The notes below the pieces were generated by a model, which made no database searches, had not been told where the DNA came from, and worked only from the letters and a program-made list of their open reading frames with translations. 64,000 nt of DNA. Origin: JACTOJ01 sp032335695. Lineage in GTDB: Bacteria > Bacillota > Clostridia > Clostridiales > Clostridiaceae. The stretch is taken from contig NZ_JACTOJ010000002.1 in NCBI RefSeq assembly GCF_032335695.1, positions 124,001 through 188,000 on the forward strand. Reading direction: 5' to 3'. A program made the translations under genes and the position numbers. This document shows positions 9,084 through 18,599 of the stretch, piece by piece (position 1 is the first letter of the stretch; every line of letters begins with the position of its first letter).

Positions 9084-10415
9084 TTATTCGACAGTTAATT
9101 TAGGAAAATCTGCTTTTACTTTTTCCTTAAATTTCTTGTACATGTCATCTTTACTTATTTTTCCTGATAAATAAGTTGCCATGTTGTCATCCCAATCAGA
9201 GGTTATCTTATCATCATATTCAGTAAATATTGTACCGTTTATGTCAGAAATAAGCGGCTGGAAGAATTTGTTCAAGTTTTGGTTAGTAGTTTTATTAATA
9301 TCTGAATTTTGTGCCAAGTCACCAATAAGCTTAGTATTATTAATTATGTCTCCAGTCTGTTGAGTCCAAGATTTTAAGCTATCTTCGTCACTAACTATAG
9401 TTTTAACAAACTGCCAAGCTAAGTCCTTATTCTTGCTCTTGCTGTAAACTCCAAGCCAAGTTCCGCCCCAGAAGTAGTTGATAGGAGCCTTAGCCATTGC
9501 CCATCTTCCTGTATCCTTGTTATTAGGATCATCTGCACCGATTATGTTAGCTACTCCCCAAGTTGGTATAGCATAAGCGAAAACATCATTTCCAGCTACA
9601 GCTGTTGTCCAAGGCTGTGTCCAAGCATCGTAGCCAGCTTCTAATTTGTCATCTCTCATGATCTTTGCAGTAGCTACATATTTATCCATCATAGGATCTA
9701 TTACTAATTTATTGTCCTTTACCCATCCAGTCTGTCTTGCTCCCATATAAAGTCTTTCAATCTCCTGTCTTGAAGCGAAGAACTTAACACTTCCGTTGCT
9801 CTTTTCTTTCAATTGTTTCGCCATATCAATAAGCTTATCAACAGAAGACATCATGCTAGCTATCTGATCTGGATCGTCTGTACCAAAATATTTCTTTGCC
9901 AAATCTCTCTTATAGCCTATTCCACCTGGTGTTATCTGATAAGTGAGAGCTTTAACCTTTCCTTTGTCATCAGTACCGATATCTACAGTATATTTAGCCA
10001 TTTTACTAGTTACATCATCCAATTTATACTGTGATTGGGACAAATCTTCGAATCCATTGTCCATATTAACAAATCTTTTTACAAAAGCTGATTCTCCACA
10101 ATATACATCAGGCATTCCAGAACCGCCGCTAGCTAAGGTAGTTGTTATTTTGTTCTGATATCCCTGATTCTGGTCAGATATTACTTGAAGTTTAACCTTT
10201 ACATTTGGATACTTTTCATTGAAATGCTTAACAAGAACCGGTGCTTCGTCCTTGTTAAAATGCCAGAAGGTTATTTCTCCCTTATAGTCTTTTGGATCCT
10301 TTTGAGAAATGGTTTGCTTTGAATTGTCATCAGAACTGCTTTTACATCCTACAAAAGCAGAAGATATAACTGCAGCTCCAAGCACTAAACAAAGAATTTT
10401 TTTAATGTTGTTCAT
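9084..10415 (-). CDS. Sugar ABC transporter solute-binding lipoprotein
   Basis: 443 residues. Signal peptide with lipobox 'SSAFVGC' (Cys24), then a charged Ser/Asp linker and a family 1 binding-protein fold starting 'EITFWHFNKDEAPVL'. Aromatic residues such as those in 'WTQPWTTAV' and 'FWGGTWLG' are typical of sugar stacking. First gene of the importer operon; a strong AT-rich promoter region with a cre-like palindrome lies upstream. From the neighbouring glycoside hydrolase, beta-glucan-type oligosaccharides are the likely ligand, but this is inference. Confidence 0.93.
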   Translation of the reverse strand: MNNIKKILCLVLGAAVISSAFVGCKSSSDDNSKQTISQKDPKDYKGEITFWHFNKDEAPVLVKHFNEKYPNVKVKLQVISDQNQGYQNKITTTLASGGSGMPDVYCGESAFVKRFVNMDNGFEDLSQSQYKLDDVTSKMAKYTVDIGTDDKGKVKALTYQITPGGIGYKRDLAKKYFGTDDPDQIASMMSSVDKLIDMAKQLKEKSNGSVKFFASRQEIERLYMGARQTGWVKDNKLVIDPMMDKYVATAKIMRDDKLEAGYDAWTQPWTTAVAGNDVFAYAIPTWGVANIIGADDPNNKDTGRWAMAKAPINYFWGGTWLGVYSKSKNKDLAWQFVKTIVSDEDSLKSWTQQTGDIINNTKLIGDLAQNSDINKTTNQNLNKFFQPLISDINGTIFTEYDDKITSDWDDNMATYLSGKISKDDMYKKFKEKVKADFPKLTVE

Positions 10416-10452
10416 CTTTATCCCCCCATTTATATTTTATACTTTAATAATA

Positions 10453-10466
10453 TACAAACGTTTACT
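10453..10466. promoter_or_regulatory. Candidate cre (CcpA) site
   Basis: TACAAACGTTTACT centres on AAACGTTT and agrees with the CcpA operator pattern TGWAANCGNTNWCA at 11 of 14 positions by eye. It lies about 40 nt before the binding-protein start, near the expected promoter, so carbon catabolite repression is plausible. Confidence 0.4.
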
Positions 10467-10554
10467 TGAAATAAATGGATAGATTTGCTTTTTGGTATTC
10501 TATTTTGTCTAGTGCTTGTGTAATAATTTGCATTGCAACCGCAAAATTTTTTAC

Positions 10555-11793
10555 CTAAATTGAATTGTTATCTCTATATTCAGAAGGAGTATAGCTAGTA
10601 TATCTTTTAAATAGCTTTGAAAAATAATGAGAGTCCTTTATTCCCACCATTTCCGCAACTTCATAAGCTTTATAATTATCTTTTCTTAAATATTCCTTTG
10701 CCTTCTCCATCCTTAATTCATTCAAAAAATCCACAAAGCTTTTATTGAGTTCTTTGGTAAATAGCCTGCTGAGGTAGAAGGGGCTCACAAATATATGCTC
10801 AGCTACATCATTAAGATTAATCTGATTTTGGTAGTTTTCCTTTATATACTCTACAGCTTTTCTTATTATAACAGGCATCATATCAGCTTCCACCTCCTCA
10901 CCATCGCGCGCCCCTGCATTTGAATCACTATTTACTATTTCAAGTACCTTTTCTTTTATTGTCTCCGCTCCATTTCCTATGCTGCTGCAGTTTATTTTAA
11001 TGGGAGAGGATATATATTGACTTATCATATTTTTAAATATCTCTGTTTTTTCTTTCACTTCTTTCATAACAGCTCCATCTTCTCTGTCTAAGTCATACTG
11101 CAATAGAAAAAGAGCTTTTTTAGCCGTCATTGGTATTGAGGTTATTTCATAATTATCTGCAAATATATCTTGCATAAAATTAACTATGCCTTTATGGTAT
11201 CCATAGTCTTTTATAACTTTTTCTTCAGCCAAAACCTCCACACTTACAATCAAATATTTTATTATGCATATCCCATGATTTTTCATGGCTTCTATTGTCT
11301 TGCTCTCTTTTATATTTAAATGAAAAATTAAGTCATAAAGAAGTTTTTCTTTTACGATCGTTATTGTTTCTTTAGCATTCAGTCTCAATTCTTCTAACTC
11401 TTTTTCTCTTCTTTTTTCTTCCTTTAGTTTTTCTACTGCCTTTTTTACTATTTCAGTTATCTCTTCCATCTTAGATGGCTTTAGAATGTAATCAAAAGCT
11501 CCTATCTTTATCGCTCCCTGTATATATTCAAAGTCTCTGTATCCTGTTAATATTATCGTTTTAGTATGAGGAGTAAAATTTTTAGTAAGCTTAATCATAT
11601 CTATGCCTTCAATGCCTGGCATTCTTATATCTGCCACAATTATGTCCGGCTTCAGTTGTTTTATTTTTTCTATTCCCTCCACTCCATCTGAAGCTTCTCC
11701 ACATACCTCACACTCCATAGCTTCCCAGTCCACAATATTTATAAGACCTCGTCTTATTATGGATTCGTCATCTACTATAAGGACCTTAAACAT
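10555..11793 (-). CDS. Response regulator, YesN type (REC + AraC HTH)
   Basis: 412 residues. An N-terminal receiver domain has Asp8/Asp9 in 'VDDE' and the phosphoacceptor Asp55 in 'DIIVADIRMPG', with the conserved Lys near residue 105. A linker with a coiled coil follows, then two C-terminal AraC-type HTHs (about 310-410), including 'PFYLSRLFTKELNKSF'. Its start overlaps the kinase gene by 8 nt. It probably activates the importer promoter at about 10.45 kb and perhaps the divergent glycoside hydrolase gene. Confidence 0.93.
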   Translation of the reverse strand: MFKVLIVDDESIIRRGLINIVDWEAMECEVCGEASDGVEGIEKIKQLKPDIIVADIRMPGIEGIDMIKLTKNFTPHTKTIILTGYRDFEYIQGAIKIGAFDYILKPSKMEEITEIVKKAVEKLKEEKRREKELEELRLNAKETITIVKEKLLYDLIFHLNIKESKTIEAMKNHGICIIKYLIVSVEVLAEEKVIKDYGYHKGIVNFMQDIFADNYEITSIPMTAKKALFLLQYDLDREDGAVMKEVKEKTEIFKNMISQYISSPIKINCSSIGNGAETIKEKVLEIVNSDSNAGARDGEEVEADMMPVIIRKAVEYIKENYQNQINLNDVAEHIFVSPFYLSRLFTKELNKSFVDFLNELRMEKAKEYLRKDNYKAYEVAEMVGIKDSHYFSKLFKRYTSYTPSEYRDNNSI

Positions 11794-13567
11794 AATAATT
11801 ATCCCCCTTAATATTATTTGCAGGAATTCTAATAGTTACTTTAGTATACTTATCATACTCGCTTTGTACCTTTAAACCATATTTCTCACCATAGAAGAGC
11901 TTTATTCGTTTATTTACATTAGAAAGTCCAATTCTCTCTATAACAGTGCTGCTTTCTTCACCTTCAATATCTTCTAATAATTTTTCCAGCTCTTTTTCCT
12001 TCATGCCTATGCCATTATCAATTACTTCGATTACTACCTCTTCGCTGTCTAAAAAAGAATTAAGCACAACCTTCCCCTGTCTTCTTACATTCTCTATGCC
12101 ATGGATTAACGAATTCTCCACTATAGGCTCCACCAAAAGCTTGGGTATTTTTATTTCCAGAGTCTCCTGCTGTATATTTTTCTCTATAGTCAATCTATCC
12201 TCTAATCTGTACTTCATTATTTCAAAATAGTTTTCCACATAAGCAAATTCCTCACTTAGATTTACAAGCTTATCCCCTTTTCCCATATTAGCTTCCATGA
12301 GCTTTGAAAGGGCCGTTACTGTATTGCTTATCTCTGGAACCCCATTTAACTGTGCCATCCAGTTTATATTCTCAAGAGTATTAAAAAGAAAATGTGGATT
12401 AATTTGCGCTTGAAGTGCTTTAATCTCTGCATCTTTTCTGGTTATTTTCTCCTTATATATGCTGTTAAGAAGGTAATCAATTCTTTTTGCCATGTTATTA
12501 AAGCTTCTAAATAGATATCCTATTTCATCCTCTCTTTCTACTTTAGCTTCCTTATAGCTATCACCTTTTTCAACCCTTTTCATGGCCTCTACTAAATTAT
12601 CAATGGGAGTTACAATATCAAAAGCAGTGATTCGACTGAGAAGAGATAAGCCCAATATAGACCATATAACAAAAATTATTATTTTTATCCTCAAATCATT
12701 TATATCTTTATATATTTCTTTTAACGGTCTATGATAAACTATTCTCCAATCTGGATTATTTAAAACTACGTAAGAGATTAGAAGCTTATTTTTATTATCT
12801 ATATAGTGACCGCTCCCTCCTGCATACCCCTTTTCATTCACCATGGAAAGATAGGTTTTATCACCTGAACTTCCTATTATCTCTTCATTATTTGCAGACA
12901 ATATTGATATATTGTTTGTACCTTCCTTTGAAAGTTCCTCATAGAGAGATTTTATATACTCTCTATTTATTAATATAGCTATCATTCCAATAGGCTTAAA
13001 ATCATCTCTATTATAAATTATTCTTGCTGCGTATATATCTTGGTCACTATTATCAATTTTATAAAGCACCCAGCAATTATTTCCGTTAGCAGATAAAGCA
13101 GCTTTTCTCACAAAATTATAAGGAAGTTTTTCGCGGATACTTGTATTTTGTGTATTACCATCAAAATACACACAATCATTATTAGGAGTATACATGCATA
13201 TTGATTCTATTCCACTCCTAGAAAGCACTGAATCTCTCAATATATTCTGGGTATAATTATAATTAGAATAATAAGTACTGTCCTTTCCGTTATATCCTTG
13301 CTTTAAGAATTCATATATCCTATTATCATATAATATCTGCATGGAAAGAGAGTCTATGTCATGGCATAAGTCCCCAATCCTCATATCAATCATCTTCAAT
13401 ATATCTTGAGAATAGTTGAAGGATTTCTCATTTATAACCATAGAGGATCTATGATAAGAGGTATAGCCTATAAATATTATTGGAATTATGATTTGTATAC
13501 AAAATAAAAGCAGGAGCTTGTTTCTTAACGATATATTTCTATAAAACCTTAAAATTAACTCTCTCAT
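11786..13567 (-). CDS. Sensor histidine kinase, YesM type
   Basis: 593 residues. Membrane span 1 at about 18-36, a large extracytoplasmic sensor region (about 37-293), span 2 at about 294-312, a HAMP segment, then a His_kinase domain with phospho-His392 in 'QINPHFLFNTLENI', and a GHKL ATPase with an N-box 'EPIVENSLIHGIE' and 'DNGIGM'. The gene overlaps its response regulator by 8 nt and the binding-protein gene by 4 nt (ATGA). YesM-type kinases commonly sense sugars through a partner binding protein, which fits the gene just upstream. Confidence 0.94.
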   Translation of the reverse strand: MRELILRFYRNISLRNKLLLLFCIQIIIPIIFIGYTSYHRSSMVINEKSFNYSQDILKMIDMRIGDLCHDIDSLSMQILYDNRIYEFLKQGYNGKDSTYYSNYNYTQNILRDSVLSRSGIESICMYTPNNDCVYFDGNTQNTSIREKLPYNFVRKAALSANGNNCWVLYKIDNSDQDIYAARIIYNRDDFKPIGMIAILINREYIKSLYEELSKEGTNNISILSANNEEIIGSSGDKTYLSMVNEKGYAGGSGHYIDNKNKLLISYVVLNNPDWRIVYHRPLKEIYKDINDLRIKIIIFVIWSILGLSLLSRITAFDIVTPIDNLVEAMKRVEKGDSYKEAKVEREDEIGYLFRSFNNMAKRIDYLLNSIYKEKITRKDAEIKALQAQINPHFLFNTLENINWMAQLNGVPEISNTVTALSKLMEANMGKGDKLVNLSEEFAYVENYFEIMKYRLEDRLTIEKNIQQETLEIKIPKLLVEPIVENSLIHGIENVRRQGKVVLNSFLDSEEVVIEVIDNGIGMKEKELEKLLEDIEGEESSTVIERIGLSNVNKRIKLFYGEKYGLKVQSEYDKYTKVTIRIPANNIKGDNYYV

Positions 13568-14874
13568 TTATTTTCTTCCATTTCCTTAAAAATTTCTTCA
13601 GGAGTTATCTCTCCAGTGAGCATTGCCGGCATTTTTTTCACTAAAATATTTTCCCAAGAGCTTCTCTTCATAAAACTATCTATTGGCCCTACCAATTCCT
13701 TAGAATTATTTATTAAGTCGTCCCCTTTTATAGCCAATATATCTTTGGGATTTCTGTTAATCCCTTTTATACTGCTAATGCTTCCCGTAGTATTTACAAG
13801 CTTCTCTCCAGCTTCTTTTGATGTTAAGTATTTTAAAAGCTTTAAGGCCGCCTGCCTTTTTTTGCTGTCTTTGTATACCTTTTCGCTTATATGGAAATTT
13901 CCATTTCCTAACCCGTATATGAGAGAACTATCATCAGCCTTTCCAGCTGTAAAGCTAGGAAAAGGCACTATTTCAACATAATTATCATTTCTCTTTACGG
14001 ACACTTCTCCTATAAACCAAGAACCCTGTACTATCATTGCAGCCTCTTTATTTATAAACTTTTCGTTTCTCGCTTTGTCATCCATGGTAAAAACATCCTT
14101 TGAAAAAGCGCCTATATCATAAAGCTCTTTCAGATAGTCCATAGCCTTAATATAGCAGGAATTAATATTTCCATTTTTATATGGATTTTCAGAATCTTCT
14201 TTTCCGCCCAGCTTCATAACCATATTTTGATATAAATAAGAGCCTTCTGGCGTACAATTAAATGCTATGGGAGTATCTATGTTATAATACTTAAGGCTCT
14301 TAACTACATCTTTTAATTCTTCAAAGGTCTTAGGTATCTTTAGTCTGTAGGTATCTAACACATCTTTATTCACAAATAACCCTTCATATATTATTTCCAT
14401 TGGTATGCCGTATATTTTGCCATTGGAGGTATCATACCTCCAAGTATCTTCCTTAATACTCTCCTTCCAGGTCTCATCCTCATTTAAAGCTTCGGTGAGG
14501 TCTGCGACTTTTCCTACCTGAATCAATGTATCCAAATCAGAGCCCGGCCACAATCCGAATACATCCGGCTCATTTCCTTGAGCAAAATCCGTTTTAAGAG
14601 TAAATAGAAAATCATCATTTCCTTTAGACCTGTTTACAATCTTTATCCCAGGATTTTCTTTTTCAAATTCTCCAAGAAAATCTTCTAAAGCTAAAGATTT
14701 AGTATCCATTCCTCCCCAGCTGCTGGAAAATGTCAATTCTATGGTATCTTTTTGGTTATCTTTGTTTGCATCTTCTGATACATTATTTTGAAACCCAAAA
14801 AACATTACCAGGGATAGAACACCTAATATAGTCACTGTAATAATATACTTTATACTAGTTTTTCTAAACTCCAT
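13564..14874 (-). CDS. Solute-binding protein co-transcribed with sensor kinase
   Basis: 437 residues from ATG at 14874, chosen because AGGAGGAGC lies 5 nt upstream; the longer frame has no such site. A hydrophobic segment at about 10-28 lacks a convincing lipobox, so it may stay membrane-anchored rather than being a lipoprotein. The remainder is a family 1 sugar-binding fold ('IELTFSSSWGGMD', 'MIVQGSWFIGEV'). It is distinct from the importer's own binding protein and has no permease next to it, so I infer that it presents ligand to the kinase rather than feeding transport. Confidence 0.85.
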   Translation of the reverse strand: MEFRKTSIKYIITVTILGVLSLVMFFGFQNNVSEDANKDNQKDTIELTFSSSWGGMDTKSLALEDFLGEFEKENPGIKIVNRSKGNDDFLFTLKTDFAQGNEPDVFGLWPGSDLDTLIQVGKVADLTEALNEDETWKESIKEDTWRYDTSNGKIYGIPMEIIYEGLFVNKDVLDTYRLKIPKTFEELKDVVKSLKYYNIDTPIAFNCTPEGSYLYQNMVMKLGGKEDSENPYKNGNINSCYIKAMDYLKELYDIGAFSKDVFTMDDKARNEKFINKEAAMIVQGSWFIGEVSVKRNDNYVEIVPFPSFTAGKADDSSLIYGLGNGNFHISEKVYKDSKKRQAALKLLKYLTSKEAGEKLVNTTGSISSIKGINRNPKDILAIKGDDLINNSKELVGPIDSFMKRSSWENILVKKMPAMLTGEITPEEIFKEMEENK

Positions 14875-14988
14875 ATAGCTCCTCCTAAAACTCAAAATTA
14901 TATATCTGCTAAAAATCAAAATTAAAAAACTCTCTAATATAAAAAATACTAAATTTTTCAAGTTATTACAAGCAAAATATAAAATGCC

Positions 14989-15027
14989 AAGTAATATATT
15001 ATTGTTTAGCGCTTATTAATATTACTT
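14989..15027. promoter_or_regulatory. Inverted repeat in divergent promoter region
   Basis: AAGTAATAT (14989-14997) pairs with ATATTACTT (15019-15027) around an AGCGCT core, in the 268-bp gap between the divergent regulatory operon and the glycoside hydrolase gene. It is a possible regulator binding site for both. Confidence 0.35.
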
Positions 15028-15142
15028 ATTTTATATTTAACTATAAAAATTTAACATAAATCAATATTATAAATTATAATATTGAATACGTTTTTATTAT
15101 ATATTATAATTCATAATTAATCGTGCTAAAAGGAGGACAAAC

Positions 15143-16738
15143 ATGAAAGATATAAAATTATATTTAAATCAGCAGGGCTATAGGGTAAATGGTAACAAAT
15201 TTGCATTCTATTTAGGCTCAGCTAAAACTTTTAATTTAATAAATACTGAAAACGAAATATTGTATAGGGGTGAAATATCCTATAGCGGCAAAAAAGATCT
15301 ATCAAGCAATGACGAAGTTGGATTTATTAATTTTTCTGATTTCCAGGAAGAAGGTACATATTATTTAGAAATTCCTGATGAAAAATGCTTATCCAATAGT
15401 TTCAATATTAACAGCAAGCCTTATACCTATGCAAAGGAAGCCCTTATTAAAGGCTTATACCTGCAAAGATGCGGTTTTGATTTAGATAAAAAAATAGCTG
15501 GAAAGTGGTTCCATGAAAAATGTCATACTGCTAAAGCTTATTTATATGAAAATCCTGATGTAACTATAGATATAAGCGGCGGATGGCACGATGCAGGAGA
15601 TTATGGTAAATATGTGGTAGCAGGTGCAGTAACTGTAGCTATGATGCTGCTTTCCTATGAACATGCTCCTTCTGCTTTTGAGGACAAATTTGTTGTACCA
15701 AATTTATTAGATGAAGCTCGCTATGAATTAGAATGGATGCTTAAAATGCAAGATTCTGAGGGAGGTTTATATCATAAGGTAACTACTCCTTCCTTTCCTG
15801 GTTTTATAATGCCTGAGGATGATTTAGATACCTGGGTGGCCACTCCTGTATCTACTGCAGCCACTGCTGATTTCACAGCTTGTACTGCTATGGCCTCAAG
15901 AATCTATTCTAAATATGATTCCGAATTCTCTAAAAGATTATTAGCTGCTTCCTTAAAAGGCTGGCAGTGGTTAGAAAATAACCCTAAGGATAAACCTTTC
16001 AAAAATCCTGTAGGTGTTGTGACCGGAGAATATGGGGATGATGATTTAAGAGATGAAAGACTTTGGGCTGCTGCAGCTCTTTACAGAGCTACTTTAGATT
16101 CAAAGTACAGCAATTTTATGCAGGAATTTATGCTTAAGCATAAGGACATGGATAGAGTTAACTTTGGCTGGTCCAAGGTTGGTGGTTTTGCTGCAGCTGA
16201 AATATTATTCATGGAAAACTCTAATGAAGCACTTGCAGATTTATTTAAAGCTGCTTTTATTGCAGAGGCAAATCGACTAAAAGAAATAGCTTTTAATGAC
16301 GGATATAAAGTTCCTATGCTTCCAGAAGATTATCTTTGGGGAAGTACCATGGTTCTCTCAAACAGAGCTGCGCTTCTTATTTTAGCCTCAAAATTGGTTG
16401 ATGATGCTGCCTTTGAAAAAATAGCGGAAAACTGCCTTCATTGGATGCTTGGAGCGAATCCTGTAGGCATAAGTTATATAACAGGAGTTGGTACAAATAG
16501 CATTATGCATCCTCACCACAGACCCTCTGTGGCTGACAAAGTAGATGCACCTGTACCAGGCTTGGTTTCCGGTGGACCAGACTTAGGAAGAAGTGACCCT
16601 GCAGCAAAGGAATTAATTCCAAGCCATGTTCCACCTGCAAAGGCATTTATTGATAACGATGAAAGTTATGCCACTAATGAAATAGCTATATACTGGAATA
16701 GTCCTGTGATTTTTCTCTCTGGCTGGTTTGACAAATAA
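15143..16738 (+). CDS. Cytosolic family 9 glycoside hydrolase
   Basis: 531 residues behind AAAGGAGG. An N-terminal Ig-like (CelD_N) domain of about 90 residues precedes a complete GH9 (alpha/alpha)6 barrel. 'GGWHDAGDYGKYV' carries Asp150 and Asp153 (base), 'HHRPS' is the substrate-binding His motif and Glu513 in 'YATNEIAIYWNSP' is the proton donor. There is no signal peptide, dockerin or CBM, so it acts inside the cell, probably as an exo-acting glucosidase or glucosaminidase on imported oligosaccharides. It diverges from the kinase operon and is followed by a strong hairpin at 16748. Confidence 0.92.
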   Translation: MKDIKLYLNQQGYRVNGNKFAFYLGSAKTFNLINTENEILYRGEISYSGKKDLSSNDEVGFINFSDFQEEGTYYLEIPDEKCLSNSFNINSKPYTYAKEALIKGLYLQRCGFDLDKKIAGKWFHEKCHTAKAYLYENPDVTIDISGGWHDAGDYGKYVVAGAVTVAMMLLSYEHAPSAFEDKFVVPNLLDEARYELEWMLKMQDSEGGLYHKVTTPSFPGFIMPEDDLDTWVATPVSTAATADFTACTAMASRIYSKYDSEFSKRLLAASLKGWQWLENNPKDKPFKNPVGVVTGEYGDDDLRDERLWAAAALYRATLDSKYSNFMQEFMLKHKDMDRVNFGWSKVGGFAAAEILFMENSNEALADLFKAAFIAEANRLKEIAFNDGYKVPMLPEDYLWGSTMVLSNRAALLILASKLVDDAAFEKIAENCLHWMLGANPVGISYITGVGTNSIMHPHHRPSVADKVDAPVPGLVSGGPDLGRSDPAAKELIPSHVPPAKAFIDNDESYATNEIAIYWNSPVIFLSGWFDK

Positions 16739-16747
16739 TTATGGAAA

Positions 16748-16780
16748 ATAAGCCACCCATTATCTTATTGGGTGGCTTAT
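16748..16780. terminator. Terminator between convergent genes
   Basis: A perfect 12-bp stem, ATAAGCCACCCA (16748-16759) with TGGGTGGCTTAT (16769-16780). The T-rich side faces left, so it best serves the small gene at 16760, whose last codons form one arm; it may also stop the GH9 transcript. Confidence 0.8.
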
Positions 16781-16963
16781 CTCCATATATTCATCTACAT
16801 TAGATGTGAAGTCTATAGTGCTTTTTATTATGGCTATTAGCTTTTCCTTATCATGGCCTCTTTTTTCTATTGTTTCAATACCTTTTATAGCTGTTACGAT
16901 GTAGGGATAACTATCCTCATCGCTGTTAGCTACTACCTCGATGTTAAATCCTCTATACTCCAT
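16760..16963 (-). CDS. Small hypothetical protein
   Basis: 67 residues, ATG at 16963 with GGAGGCGG upstream. Acidic, mixed alpha/beta composition, no membrane segment or metal motif. I do not recognise a family. The last codons lie inside the terminator stem at 16748-16780. Confidence 0.6.
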   Translation of the reverse strand: MEYRGFNIEVVANSDEDSYPYIVTAIKGIETIEKRGHDKEKLIAIIKSTIDFTSNVDEYMEISHPIR

Positions 16964-17058
16964 AACCGCCTCCAGAATATTTATAATTATATTATAACAT
17001 AATATACAGTTAAGTCTTTTTAGTACACAGAATTTTTACATTATTAACAATTTTAAAA

Positions 17059-17271
17059 TTATTCCCATATATCTTTAGTTATTTTATCAATTTCATATTT
17101 TCTTCTTTCAGTTTCATTTACATCTATATTTATCTGACTTCCTTTAATATTAATAACGTCTCCTTCTTTGCATCCCTTTGGCATTTTGCTTGTATGTATA
17201 TTTAAAGTTGTTTTATCTGGTTTTTCGCACACCGCAAAATCTCCTTCAAATCTATCTATAACCACTAGCAT
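17059..17271 (-). CDS. DUF3006 domain protein
   Basis: 70 residues from ATG at 17271, preferred because GGAGGATTT stands 6 nt upstream. The sequence 'LVVIDRFEGDFAVCE' followed by a basic-acidic second strand and 'CKEGDVI' matches the DUF3006 pattern, a small beta-rich domain of unknown role. It follows the gene at 17288 closely, suggesting a two-gene unit. Confidence 0.75.
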   Translation of the reverse strand: MLVVIDRFEGDFAVCEKPDKTTLNIHTSKMPKGCKEGDVINIKGSQINIDVNETERRKYEIDKITKDIWE

Positions 17272-17287
17272 TTTGTAAATCCTCCAT

Positions 17288-17473
17288 CTATTCATCAATA
17301 TAATAATATACTATATGTACTTTCATCACATGCACTTCTCTATGTATTTTCGATTCTGAAACTACATTTTTATATTTAACGTCTTTAATTACAATTTCAC
17401 TTTCATCTATTTTTACAAGCTCTCCCTTAAAGGTATTTCCATCTGCAAGCTTTATGACTATTTTATCCAACAC
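17288..17473 (-). CDS. Small beta-rich protein, possibly LSm-like
   Basis: 61 residues, start GTG at 17473 after GGGGGTG. 'LADGNTFKGELVKIDESEIV' recalls the Sm1 motif of LSm folds, and the predicted short strands agree, but the similarity is weak and I treat it as a suggestion only. It lies 16 nt before the DUF3006 gene. Confidence 0.55.
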   Translation of the reverse strand: MLDKIVIKLADGNTFKGELVKIDESEIVIKDVKYKNVVSESKIHREVHVMKVHIVYYYIDE

Positions 17474-17517
17474 ATATTCACCCCCATATTATATATGAGG
17501 TTTATATACAAATATGC

Positions 17518-18477
17518 CTAATTTAAAAATATTTTTTCCTTTATTTTTATATAATTTTTATATTCTGAATGCTTTAATATTTCTTTAATATTTTTATTTC
17601 TAATTTGGTATTCATCTTCACTCAAAAGTATTTCCTCTATTCCTAATATGTTGTCAATATGAGCTTGCTTTAAATCGTGAAATACTAATTCTATATAGCT
17701 TTTCTTTTTTCCTTCAAAGCCCCTATTTATTTCAATTCCAGCGTCTGAATGATCATTACCATACAAAGTGTATACTAACCTAAATTCATCTTCATTCTCG
17801 TAGGACGCATTTTTAAAATAAGGAGATATTAGCTTTATTCTGAATACAAGCAAGTTAAATAAATTTTTAAAGTATTCCCTATATTGACTAGTGCTGTATT
17901 GCTTATAAAAAATATAAAATTTATCAATTTCTTCTCTTAAAATTCTTTCCTGTTTTTTTATTTCATAAACCACATTTCCAAAGTCGCCATATATGCTGCA
18001 ATTTAAAGGAGTTTCATTGAAGTTTATCACTTTCCCATGGCAGTTTTTGAAATATAGATTATTATTTATATTTTTAACATTTTCATACAGAACCTTTATT
18101 ATCACTCCATGGGATTTAGAATAATTTTTCCAAGTGGAAAAATTATCTTCATTTTTTGAAAAGCTTAAAATATAATGTCTCATTTCATTAAATATTAAAT
18201 TATCGTCTTTAATTCTTGAAAGTACTAAATTTATAAATTCCTTATCATAAGGATAACTCTCCAGTATGCTTTCTGCAATATTATAGCAATATTTTATTTC
18301 CTCCTTATCTTGCATATCATGCGCTCTTCCCACATATATGCTCCCACCCTTAAATATATTTGTAATCGCCTCATAGGTGGTAAAATGATACAAATATTTA
18401 TTGTCATATTTTCTATCTATATTTAATCTTTCCTCGTAAAGCTTTTTAAAAGCTCTTTTCATATCCTTAGTCGCCAT
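17518..18477 (-). CDS. DUF2971 protein
   Basis: 319 residues from ATG at 18477 behind GGGAGGGTG; a longer frame to 18540 lacks a site. 'LYHFTTYEAITNIFKGGSIY' and the following 'MQDKEE' match the start of DUF2971, a family found in accessory and defence-rich regions whose fold resembles ADP-ribosyltransferase-like domains in some analyses; no activity is shown here. Flanking genes are unrelated. Its downstream 40 nt hold nothing obvious. Confidence 0.75.
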   Translation of the reverse strand: MATKDMKRAFKKLYEERLNIDRKYDNKYLYHFTTYEAITNIFKGGSIYVGRAHDMQDKEEIKYCYNIAESILESYPYDKEFINLVLSRIKDDNLIFNEMRHYILSFSKNEDNFSTWKNYSKSHGVIIKVLYENVKNINNNLYFKNCHGKVINFNETPLNCSIYGDFGNVVYEIKKQERILREEIDKFYIFYKQYSTSQYREYFKNLFNLLVFRIKLISPYFKNASYENEDEFRLVYTLYGNDHSDAGIEINRGFEGKKKSYIELVFHDLKQAHIDNILGIEEILLSEDEYQIRNKNIKEILKHSEYKNYIKIKEKIFLN

Positions 18478-18515
18478 AATTTCACCCTCCCTATGTGTTA
18501 TTTTATCCACAAAAC

Positions 18516-18552
18516 AAATAAATTCATGCACTTTACGCACATGAATTTATTT
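18516..18552 (-). terminator. Inverted repeat, likely terminator of esterase gene
   Basis: A perfect 13-bp inverted repeat, AAATAAATTCATG (18516-18528) and CATGAATTTATTT (18540-18552). Read leftwards it ends in TTTATTTG, so it can terminate the esterase transcript before the DUF2971 gene. Confidence 0.6.
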
Positions 18553-18599
18553 TATTTAATACTTAACACAGGTATTGAAATTATTAATTACCTAAAGCA

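Noticed and set aside
13564..14961. Longer start for the kinase-linked binding protein
   Set aside because: The extra 29 residues add a second hydrophobic segment and lack a ribosome site, while ATG at 14874 has AGGAGGAGC.
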